From positions 411,186 to 475,185 of the forward strand of contig NZ_LOCN01000007.1 of assembly GCF_001574435.1 (NCBI RefSeq): DNA of 64,000 nucleotides, in the 5' to 3' direction. Source of the stretch: Moritella sp. JT01 (lineage in GTDB: Bacteria; Pseudomonadota; Gammaproteobacteria; Enterobacterales; Moritellaceae). Below are positions 56,815 through 64,000 of the stretch, piece by piece. A program made the position numbers and the translations under genes. The first letter of the stretch is position 1; each line of letters opens with the position of its first letter. The notes beneath the pieces are model-generated. The model had not been told where the DNA came from. It saw only the letters and a program-made list of their open reading frames with translations, and ran no database searches.

Positions 56815-58074
56815 ATGTCTATTAAAATTAAATCAAACCTTTTCGTTATTATTGCGTCAATAACTTCAATCAATTCTTACGGTGCTGGGTTTCAGGTCTC
56901 AGAACATTCAGGGGCTGGTCTCGGCCGTGCGTTTGCCGGAGAAGCCGCGATTGCAGACACAGCAGCAGTGCTCGCGAATAACCCAGCAGCGATGACTCGA
57001 TTTGATCGGGCCGAGGTTTCGGGTAGTTTCACCGCTATCATGCCTTCCATCGATGTTAACGACGAAACTTTCGATCAGAAAGCGAATAATATCGCACCGA
57101 GCGCTTATGTTCCGGCTGCATATTACATTCAACCAATCAATGAAAAATTTGCTGTCGGTTTAGGATTATTTTCCAACTATGGTGTCGGAACTGATTATCC
57201 CGTAGATTTTAATGCTGGTCTTGCTGCCGGAAAAACCTCATTAGCAACTTTTAACATTAACCCTAATCTCGCGTATAAAGTGAATGATCAACTCAGTATC
57301 GGAGCGGGTGTTAGCCTTGTTTATGGCACCGCAGAACTAAGTCGTCGCTGGGGAGGAAATATCACACCCGATACGTTAATAATGAAGATGGAAGGTGACA
57401 CCTACAGTTGGGGATGGAACATTGGTACCTTGTATGAAATCGATGAAAATAACCGCTTCGGTTTAAGCTACCGTTCACAGGTTGATATGGATTTTAAAGG
57501 TGATTTTACAGATTATACCGGCTCGATTACAGGAAATAGCAACAAAGGTGTTGCAGTTCAGGGAAAACTGCCTGTTGTTCTTCCCGCTATTGCCGAGTTC
57601 TCTGGTTTTCATCAGCTGAACCCGCTATGGGCTGTGCACTACAGCGTGCAGTGGACACAATACAGTCAGTTTGAAAGCCTTGATGCAACCAGTGCTCAAT
57701 GTCATGCAGGTGGCGTCGCAGGGAGCTGCTTTACCAAAGATGAAGATTATAACGACACATTCCGATTTGCCGTTGGCGCAACATATACAGTCAGCCCGAA
57801 ATGGATGTTACGTGCAGGCCTAGCGTATGACCAACGCGCAGGTCAATCGACTCTTAGCATCCCAGACTCAGATCGTTACTGGTACTCAGCAGGAACAAGT
57901 TATACCTATAGCGACAACCTCTCTTTTGATTTAGGGATCACTTATTTACAAAGTGCCAAATCAAGTTTTGAAGAAGAAACATCACCAAGTAATCCTCAGC
58001 CAGGAACAACACACGCGTTTACTTCTACAGGTGATGCTTTACTGGCAGCAGTTCAAGTTAACTACAAATTTTAA
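56815..58074 (+). CDS. fadL: FadL/OmpP1-family outer-membrane fatty acid transporter
   Basis: This 419-residue protein has a signal peptide cut after NSYG. The mature N-terminus AGFQVSEHSGAGLGRAFAGEAAIAD is the FadL hatch signature with NPAAM, followed by amphipathic beta strands of a 14-stranded barrel and a terminal Phe (VNYKF). It imports long-chain fatty acids through the outer membrane. AGGGA lies eight bases before the ATG. The VolA-type lipase gene follows after 36 bases, so fatty acids released outside are probably imported by this protein. Confidence 0.93.
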   Translation: MSIKIKSNLFVIIASITSINSYGAGFQVSEHSGAGLGRAFAGEAAIADTAAVLANNPAAMTRFDRAEVSGSFTAIMPSIDVNDETFDQKANNIAPSAYVPAAYYIQPINEKFAVGLGLFSNYGVGTDYPVDFNAGLAAGKTSLATFNINPNLAYKVNDQLSIGAGVSLVYGTAELSRRWGGNITPDTLIMKMEGDTYSWGWNIGTLYEIDENNRFGLSYRSQVDMDFKGDFTDYTGSITGNSNKGVAVQGKLPVVLPAIAEFSGFHQLNPLWAVHYSVQWTQYSQFESLDATSAQCHAGGVAGSCFTKDEDYNDTFRFAVGATYTVSPKWMLRAGLAYDQRAGQSTLSIPDSDRYWYSAGTSYTYSDNLSFDLGITYLQSAKSSFEEETSPSNPQPGTTHAFTSTGDALLAAVQVNYKF

Positions 58075-58110
58075 TCACCACTGGTTCCATAATATAAAGG
58101 AATAAATAAA

Positions 58111-60774
58111 ATGAATAAAAGCTTATTAGCGATAATTATTGCAGCTTGCTTTTCTTTAACCGCCTGTGGTGATAAGAAAACAACCGGAAATCCAAGTCAT
58201 GACAGCGTTATTGATAAAAGTTTGGAAGCCGAAACCAAGATAAATTTTGACTTACTTTCAGAAATACCAGTTGTGATTACGCCAAGCTTCATTGCGATGG
58301 ACCCTTTCGATGGCACAATCGATAGCGAAAAGACCGCAACGGATCCAAACGATCAGACAGATCCTGCCGTGGCGATGGGGAAAAATGATGGTTGGAGTAT
58401 TTCTCAACCAATCACGATCAGCTTTACCGGTGAGCCATTAGATAAAACTCAAGATCTCAGCAACGTTTTCAAGATTATGATCACTAACGACCCAACAGCT
58501 GAATCTCAGAGTCATAAACGTCTTGAGAATATGCTTGTTTATGGTGAGGATTATTCCGTTGAAATTGAAGACTTTAGCCTGACAATTAAACTATTGAAAC
58601 CGCTACTAGCAGCAAGTAATTATATGTACGCTCTTACTAGCGAGCTGAAAGATAATAAAGGTCAACCCGTGGGAATGACGCTGTCCTACGCTTATTTAAA
58701 GTCATCAAGTACGCCTCCAAGTCCAGAGTTAGGCGCAGCGAACACCCTAACTAATCGCATAGAAGCTAGATTCAAAGCACATAAAGTTAACCCAGATACA
58801 ATTATTTATGCTAGCTGGTTTACGACTGAATCTATCGGTGCGTCGCTAACGGCGACTAAAGCTGTCATAGCTAAAGTGTTAGACCCTTCAGAGAGCTTAA
58901 ATTTTGCTGATATTTGGCATGATAGTGCCAACCCAAACAACGCAGCACTCGATGATTTGTATAAAATCACACTAGATGAAAAAGTAGCGGGTTATTATGA
59001 AGAGGCTTTTAAAACGGACCCTGTTGCGCGTGAAATGATAAAGAGTATGCTAATAGCCGATCCTTCGATATGTACTACTTTCGGCATCACTGATATTGAA
59101 CAGTGTACAACAATGTTCCTCTCGTTTCTTGGAGGCGCTGATGTTGACAATAAAATAGATGTTTATCACGGAACGGTGACCCTCCCTATTTTTTCTACGA
59201 CGGAAGTCAAAGATGATTTGTGGAGTACAACCCCTTGGCAAAGTGCCACTCCAAGTGTGGCAAAAATAAAACGTGTACTCTCACCGGGTTCTGAGTTTTC
59301 AGAAGCAGACAAACAAGCAGTGACAAATAAACTGAGTGAACTTAACATTGATACTCAGAAACTGTTTAATCTAGACATTAATGAACTGATTAAATTGAGT
59401 GGACAAGAAATAACGCTTACTAATGGTAAGCTGCTAGATGAAGAAAGACTCATCACCAAATATAGTCCGATCCCGAAAATTAAGTCCGTCCAAGACGTCC
59501 CTATTATATTTTTTGCCCCAAGCGATAAATCTTCCCAAAGCGAACTGAGCAAGATCACTGTTTTTCAACATGGAATCACAGGTCTAAAAGAGCTTGCTTA
59601 CTTATTCGTTCCGACAATGGAGCAGCTGATCGAGTATAAAACCAATAGAACTGCTATCGTGGCCATCGATACCTATCTGCATGGTGAACGAGGCTTAGAA
59701 GATCCAGATGGAGCAAAAGGAAATCATGATATTGTAACCAATAGTGCCACTCCCGATGTGTTTATGAATCTAGCGCACTTAACTGTTGGTCGGGATAATC
59801 TGCGCCAAAGTATTATCGACACTATCGGTTTACGTGTCGCACTGAGTTCGGGAATGTCGCAAGATAATATCGCGGGTGAGGTTCTTAAGAAGCTTGATCA
59901 AGATAAGATTAGTTACTATGGCCATTCTATGGGGGCAATATCAGGTATTTCTAGCTATAGCATTGCTAATCAAGCCGTTATAAATGATAAAGCGTTGAAT
60001 GACCGTTTATTCAAGTTTACCGCCGGAGCATTCGCTAATCCGGGTGGCAATATTGCATCCGTTTTACTCGAATCTGAAACATTAGGCCCTGTAGTCAAGC
60101 ATGGCATATTACTCGCCTCTGAAGGAAAATACAGTGATTATGCGAATTATAAGGCCCTTTGTGGTGACAAATCAGGTTTCGTCGATATTAAAACATGTCT
60201 AGATGAGTATACCGCGAACCTTGGAGAACCTCTCATATCAGAAATGGAAACAATGTTCTCTCAGTTCTCCTATGCAGCTCAAACCGTTATGGACACAGTA
60301 GATCCACTTTCGCTATCAGCAAAAGTAACTGGCCCTGTTTATTTAATGGAAGCAGCAGGTGATCAAGTCGTGCCGAATCAAACGTCCAAATACAGTGCGT
60401 TAGGTGGTACAGAGCCACTCGCAACAGCGCTACATTTAGATAGTCTGAAAGAAAGCATTCCAGACGACGATAAAGATTTAAACATTATCGCTCGTTTCAA
60501 CTCGAGTGCAACTCACACGACGGCTATGATGCCAATGCCCAGTATGTTATGCATGTTGGGGACGAATGCTGCTTGTCCAGCAGTAGAACTCAACTTTGAA
60601 ATTGGGACATTTCTAGCGCAAGATGGTCGTGCAATTAGCGTTGATAACCCTGATTTCTTACTTTTAGATCTTAATTCTGATTTAGAACGAGATAATATTG
60701 AAAATATAGATAATCCATTGAATATATTAAAATACATAGACCCCGCACTACTTCCACAAAGTGTAGGGGGCTAA
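58111..60774 (+). CDS. volA: VolA/Pla-1/cef-family extracellular lysophospholipase lipoprotein
   Basis: This 887-residue surface lipoprotein has lipobox LTACG. A long N-terminal region leads to a lipase domain with VFQHGITGLKEL (oxyanion), the nucleophile elbow YYGHSMGAISG (Ser near 609), an acid in AAGDQVVPNQ and a late His (SSATHTTAMMP). It matches the Pla-1/cef lipase family, whose Vibrio cholerae member VolA cleaves lysophosphatidylcholine outside the cell and is encoded next to FadL. The same pairing is seen here and strengthens the call. It is expected on the outer-membrane surface. A long hairpin follows the stop. Confidence 0.9.
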   Translation: MNKSLLAIIIAACFSLTACGDKKTTGNPSHDSVIDKSLEAETKINFDLLSEIPVVITPSFIAMDPFDGTIDSEKTATDPNDQTDPAVAMGKNDGWSISQPITISFTGEPLDKTQDLSNVFKIMITNDPTAESQSHKRLENMLVYGEDYSVEIEDFSLTIKLLKPLLAASNYMYALTSELKDNKGQPVGMTLSYAYLKSSSTPPSPELGAANTLTNRIEARFKAHKVNPDTIIYASWFTTESIGASLTATKAVIAKVLDPSESLNFADIWHDSANPNNAALDDLYKITLDEKVAGYYEEAFKTDPVAREMIKSMLIADPSICTTFGITDIEQCTTMFLSFLGGADVDNKIDVYHGTVTLPIFSTTEVKDDLWSTTPWQSATPSVAKIKRVLSPGSEFSEADKQAVTNKLSELNIDTQKLFNLDINELIKLSGQEITLTNGKLLDEERLITKYSPIPKIKSVQDVPIIFFAPSDKSSQSELSKITVFQHGITGLKELAYLFVPTMEQLIEYKTNRTAIVAIDTYLHGERGLEDPDGAKGNHDIVTNSATPDVFMNLAHLTVGRDNLRQSIIDTIGLRVALSSGMSQDNIAGEVLKKLDQDKISYYGHSMGAISGISSYSIANQAVINDKALNDRLFKFTAGAFANPGGNIASVLLESETLGPVVKHGILLASEGKYSDYANYKALCGDKSGFVDIKTCLDEYTANLGEPLISEMETMFSQFSYAAQTVMDTVDPLSLSAKVTGPVYLMEAAGDQVVPNQTSKYSALGGTEPLATALHLDSLKESIPDDDKDLNIIARFNSSATHTTAMMPMPSMLCMLGTNAACPAVELNFEIGTFLAQDGRAISVDNPDFLLLDLNSDLERDNIENIDNPLNILKYIDPALLPQSVGG

Positions 60775-61163
60775 GAGTACAGTTCGCGTATAGATAACCA
60801 TAGTTAATACGAACCAATGGCATCATCATTGCGATGCTATTGGTTCACATTCGTTAAATAATAGATTCGAATAAATTAAAAAAATCCCAGATTTTAAGTC
60901 CACTATCATCACCATGAATAATTTAAAAACCTGCTAAATACTAGTATTTCATTATATTATGCGTCACATATCGCATTGCAAAGTGCGAATCAATCACGAT
61001 CCCCTCCCTATAAAAACCTTAATATATTGTTTATTAACAGATATAAATATGGCACTTCATTTGCAATACCCCTTACAAGATTCGAGTAACCGTAATACTA
61101 GTTTGTTGCTTATAAATGCTTGGATTTTAATTTACAAAACTTAATAAAATTAAGGTGTAAGCT
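60775..61163. other. Intergenic region containing a terminator and a duplicated leader
   Basis: A 389-base stretch. The left part holds the VolA terminator hairpin; the right part (from 60973) is the leader of the lipoprotein-LruC module, which recurs 2.55 kb downstream. Confidence 0.6.
60811..60846 (+). terminator. Hairpin ending the fadL-volA unit
   Basis: GAACCAATGGCATC pairs with GATGCTATTGGTTC with one mismatch (14-bp arms, 8-base loop), 37 bases after the stop. There is no clear T run. Confidence 0.6.
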
Positions 61164-61451
61164 ATGAAGAAAATTCCTCTTGTACTGTTTATGACATCTA
61201 TATTGCTCGCCGGTTGTGGCGGTGATGACTCAAGCCCTGGAGGTAACGCGAATAACACTGAAGCCAATGGGAGCAACAGTAGTGCCGCTGCTACACCCGC
61301 CATTTTTTCAGACACAATAATACCAGCTGGATTCAATTGGGAGATGCAAAACGCAGAAACGGTTAACTTTAAACACGTCAGTAATATTAGCCAAATTGGT
61401 AACTTACCTATTGCTGTCCCTGGCAAACATTATATCGAAATCTACAGTATC
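60973..61451 (+). repeat. Tandem duplication, copy 1 (leader plus start of lipoprotein gene)
   Basis: About 190 bases of non-coding leader and the first 290 bases of the lipoprotein gene are closely repeated at 63521-64000, offset 2548-2549. Identity is high, including the non-coding part, pointing to recent duplication of a module of about 2.5 kb. Confidence 0.9.
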
Positions 61452-61667
61452 GATGAAAACAACGAGACGAGTGCCACCCCATTCTTAAAAGCCCTGACCA
61501 ACAGACACGGCGAAGCAGAAGTATTGCTAACGCTTTTAAATTCATGGAGCGGCATAACAGTGAAGACTCATTTAAAAGATTCTGTTTGTATCAATACACT
61601 ACACAAAGAACAAATAACAGCAACACAAGCGCTTGGTTGTGACGTTATTATTGGTTCAGACTTATAA
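61164..61667 (+). CDS. Lipoprotein of LruC module, copy 1
   Basis: This 167-residue lipoprotein has lipobox LLAGCGGDDSS. A Gly/Asn/Ser linker and a beta-rich domain follow (FSDTIIPAGFNWEMQN, IEIYSIDENN), with two late cysteines. AAGGTG precedes the ATG. It lies 17 bases before the LruC-domain gene and is co-transcribed with it. In other genomes LruC-domain proteins are often next to a small lipoprotein of this kind; the joint role is unknown but likely at the cell surface. A near-identical copy begins at 63713. Confidence 0.75.
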   Translation: MKKIPLVLFMTSILLAGCGGDDSSPGGNANNTEANGSNSSAAATPAIFSDTIIPAGFNWEMQNAETVNFKHVSNISQIGNLPIAVPGKHYIEIYSIDENNETSATPFLKALTNRHGEAEVLLTLLNSWSGITVKTHLKDSVCINTLHKEQITATQALGCDVIIGSDL

Positions 61668-61684
61668 TAAGGATAGATATAGAT

Positions 61685-63415
61685 ATGCACACATTTAAAT
61701 TAAATAAGCTCTGTTGTCTTGGTCTATTTGCATTATCAAGCTCAGTATTATCAACATCTGTATTAGCCGCGGCGACAACAGAAGGCACTGTCAACAATGG
61801 TGATGGTACATTTACCTATACACAAAAAATTAATGTATCCAGTACAGCACCCCATTATACCCCTCCAGCATCTGGTGGTTTTAATATTTACAGTGGCTAT
61901 AACGAAGATTACGGTTGGCAACACTCCTTCCCTGACATTTTAACCAATCCTTTAATTCAAATCCAAACTGCAACATTATTAATACGTGGCTTCGATATTG
62001 ATTCAGAAGCATCTTGGGGAACCGCGGGTGAATATGATGGAATCAGTGTGGATGGCGTTGATTTAAACCCGGGTCTATTACAAGGCGCAAATGACACATG
62101 GTCTGAAACCTCGTTCGACGTTCCCATCTCATCAATTACGGATGATAGTTTCATCAATACTTTCGTCGATATTAATATGAATTTCGGCCCAGGTGTTAAT
62201 GGCTGGATGACAACGCTTGATTACAGTTTACTCACGATTACTTATATGGAGACAACGAATAGTCCTCCATTCAAACCAGAATTATCAATGTCGCCATCGA
62301 GTTGCGACGCTACAACTGCGAGTGATCTGGTTGTTTCTGTAACAGGTCCAACACCAACAGATCCTGATGGCGATACCGTAAGCTACTTATATCGTTGGTT
62401 TGTAGATATCGGTCAAGGTAGTGTCGTTGATGATGAAGTTGCAGGTAAGACTGATCACCAAGGTGACACTGTACTATCAAGTCAGACTGTAGACGGAGAA
62501 ACATGGCGTGCGCAAGTTACCGCTGTTGATTCAAACGGCCTAGCGAGTGATCCTGAGTTCTCGACATGGATCTCGATTAGTACCGATTGTGACGGCGATG
62601 GTGTCGATGATATCTATGATGATTACCCTGAAGATCCAGAACGCGCCTTTAATAATTATTACCCTGAAGGAACATTAGCGTATGAAGATCTATGGCCTGA
62701 TAAAGGTGATTATGACTTCAATGATTTTGTGCTTCGTCATACATTCAATAAAATCACAAATGCGGATGGTAATATAAAAGAAATTGAGATGGTAGGCTCA
62801 GCAGTTGCTCGTGGTGCGAGTTATGCAAATGCATTTGCGATTAGTTTACCTGGCACTGAAGGATCTAATATTGAAAGTTCGAGTGTGACCATTGACGGTA
62901 GCGCAAGCGCTCTAACACCTGAAGCTGGACATACTGGTGAAGCGGTGATGGTATTGATCGACAATGTGTTCGATGTATTACCGTCTGGCGCGTTTCTTTA
63001 CTACAACACCCAAAATGGCGATGACAGTCCGTTCATATCACTCGCGTTCAATGCTGTATTTACGACGCCAGTTACTGTCGCGGCTCTTGGCGACGCACCA
63101 TACAACGCATTCATCTATCGTGTTGGTGAACGAGGTAGAGAAATTCATCTGATGGATAAAACGCCAACTGATTTAGCCAATCTCGCGTTACTTGGTACAG
63201 GTGATGATGTTTCAGATGTTGGTACGAGTACTTACTATCAAACAACAGATGGTCATCCTTGGGCACTCCTCGTTCCTTCAGCATGGAGTCACCCATATGA
63301 ATATATCGATGTATTACTTGCTTATCCACAAATGCAGGTATGGGCAGAAAGTGGCGGTGTAACGAACCCGACTTGGTATAATGTCCCTAACAATACGTAT
63401 TGTTGGAAATGCTGA
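61685..63415 (+). CDS. LruC domain-containing secreted protein
   Basis: This 576-residue protein has a signal peptide ending SVLAA. The N-terminal part is beta-rich. Calcium-loop-like DCDGDGVDDIYDDYPEDPERAF (around 300-325) follows, then the LruC signature YPEGTLAYEDLWPDKGDYDFNDFVLRH. The C-terminus ends CWKC. LruC proteins were named from a Leptospira outer-membrane lipoprotein and are found in many marine bacteria as secreted or surface proteins; the function is unknown. It is co-transcribed with the lipoprotein upstream and ends at a strong terminator. Confidence 0.88.
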   Translation: MHTFKLNKLCCLGLFALSSSVLSTSVLAAATTEGTVNNGDGTFTYTQKINVSSTAPHYTPPASGGFNIYSGYNEDYGWQHSFPDILTNPLIQIQTATLLIRGFDIDSEASWGTAGEYDGISVDGVDLNPGLLQGANDTWSETSFDVPISSITDDSFINTFVDINMNFGPGVNGWMTTLDYSLLTITYMETTNSPPFKPELSMSPSSCDATTASDLVVSVTGPTPTDPDGDTVSYLYRWFVDIGQGSVVDDEVAGKTDHQGDTVLSSQTVDGETWRAQVTAVDSNGLASDPEFSTWISISTDCDGDGVDDIYDDYPEDPERAFNNYYPEGTLAYEDLWPDKGDYDFNDFVLRHTFNKITNADGNIKEIEMVGSAVARGASYANAFAISLPGTEGSNIESSSVTIDGSASALTPEAGHTGEAVMVLIDNVFDVLPSGAFLYYNTQNGDDSPFISLAFNAVFTTPVTVAALGDAPYNAFIYRVGERGREIHLMDKTPTDLANLALLGTGDDVSDVGTSTYYQTTDGHPWALLVPSAWSHPYEYIDVLLAYPQMQVWAESGGVTNPTWYNVPNNTYCWKC

Positions 63416-63462
63416 TAACTTATAATTGATAATTTATAATTTATAATTGATCGACACACGTC

Positions 63463-63489
63463 AAGCCTAGGTTAACCCCTAGGCTTTTT
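63463..63489 (+). terminator. Intrinsic terminator of the LruC unit
   Basis: AAGCCTAGG / CCTAGGCTT (9 bp, 6-base loop) followed by TTT, 48 bases past the LruC stop. It separates copy 1 from copy 2 of the module. Confidence 0.9.
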
Positions 63490-63520
63490 AACTACCCGCT
63501 TAGTGCCTAATCCCTAATTT

Positions 63521-64000
63521 GCACTGCAAAATGCGAATAAATCACGTTCCCCTCCCTATCAAAACCTTAATCCATTGTTTATTAAAACATATAAAGATGG
63601 CACTTCATTTGCAATATCACTTACAAGATTCGAGGTAACCGTAATACTAGTTGGTTGCTTATAAATTCTTGGATTTTAATTTACGAAACTTAATAAAATT
63701 AAGGTGTAAGCTATGAAGAAAACTCCTCTTGTACTGTTTATGACATCCATATTGTTCGCCGGTTGTGGCGGTGATGACTCAAGCCCTGGAGGTAACGCGA
63801 ATAACACTGAAGCCAATGGGAACACCAGTAGTGCAGCGGCTACACCCGCCATTTTTTCAGACACAATAGTACCAGCTGGATTTAACTGGGAGATGCGAAA
63901 TTCAGAATTCGTTAACTTTAAGCACGTCAGTAACATTAGCCAATTTGCTGGTGTTCCACTTAATGTTTCTGGAAAACATTATATCGAAATCTACAGTATT
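63521..64000 (+). repeat. Tandem duplication, copy 2, running off the window
   Basis: This is the second copy of the leader and lipoprotein start described at 60973-61451. The similarity continues to the last base of the window. Confidence 0.9.
63713..64000 (+). CDS. Lipoprotein of LruC module, copy 2, C-terminus beyond window
   Basis: The first 96 residues are nearly the same as the lipoprotein at 61164: lipobox LFAGCGGDDSS, the same Gly/Asn/Ser linker and FSDTIVPAGFNWEM. Differences cluster after residue 60 (RNSEFVNFKH, FAGVPLNVSG), suggesting divergence of the folded part while the leader stays conserved. The same AAGGTG precedes the ATG. A second LruC gene is expected just to the right, which cannot be seen here. 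Confidence 0.8.
   Translation, partial: MKKTPLVLFMTSILFAGCGGDDSSPGGNANNTEANGNTSSAAATPAIFSDTIVPAGFNWEMRNSEFVNFKHVSNISQFAGVPLNVSGKHYIEIYSI

Overview
The window looks like chromosome of a cold-water marine gammaproteobacterium of the Alteromonadales type (Moritella, Shewanella or Psychromonas-like). This rests on the moderate AT richness, the Gram-negative envelope genes (an RND pump, FadL, many lipoproteins with a clear lipobox) and families typical of that group (VolA-type lysophospholipase beside FadL, LruC-domain proteins, repeated DUF1566 lipoproteins, pspBC, ibpA-type Hsp20). The genus is an inference. I saw no rRNA, tRNA, CRISPR array, insertion sequence or prophage.

Layout. 1-13 kb is mostly housekeeping and stress: a truncated OmpR-type regulator, a PilZ protein, a META lipoprotein, a glutamate-receptor-like channel, an OhrR-type regulator, a soluble chemoreceptor, an alkyltransferase-like protein, acylphosphatase, an M14 carboxypeptidase, two Hsp20 chaperones behind a sigma-32 promoter and a ROSE-like RNA thermometer, pspBC and cpdB. 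13-25 kb holds a LysR regulator, a PfkB kinase, two overlapping lipoprotein genes built on different tandem repeats (the second ends in a di-heme peroxidase), a protein resembling an FtsZ without its GTP-binding loops, a large membrane coiled-coil protein, and an NRAMP-like transporter lacking the usual metal motifs. 25-36 kb contains a phospholipase C-like protein, a TetR-controlled RND pump, and a HlyD-DUF2955-MarR export operon with visible operators.

36-46 kb is the most accessory-looking part: small cysteine-containing peptides, a three-gene operon (periplasmic binding protein, membrane-anchored LytTR regulator, divergent short-chain dehydrogenase), a 5'-truncated DNA glycosylase, a cluster of small secreted or unknown proteins, and a methyltransferase-HNH nuclease fusion. 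46-52 kb is a two-component system followed by DUF1566/EF-hand, YHYH and His-rich secreted proteins. Three copies of one operator architecture tie these genes into a likely regulon. 52-56 kb has a NERD/zinc-finger protein divergent from a PLD-helicase-DUF3427 protein, followed by about 1 kb without genes. 56-64 kb carries FadL-VolA and a lipoprotein-LruC module that starts to repeat in tandem at the right edge.

The strongest leads for undescribed biology are the FtsZ-like protein without GTPase loops, the methyltransferase-HNH fusion, the binding protein/LytTR/SDR operon, the regulon around the YHYH protein, and two genes whose best start codon appears to be ATA.
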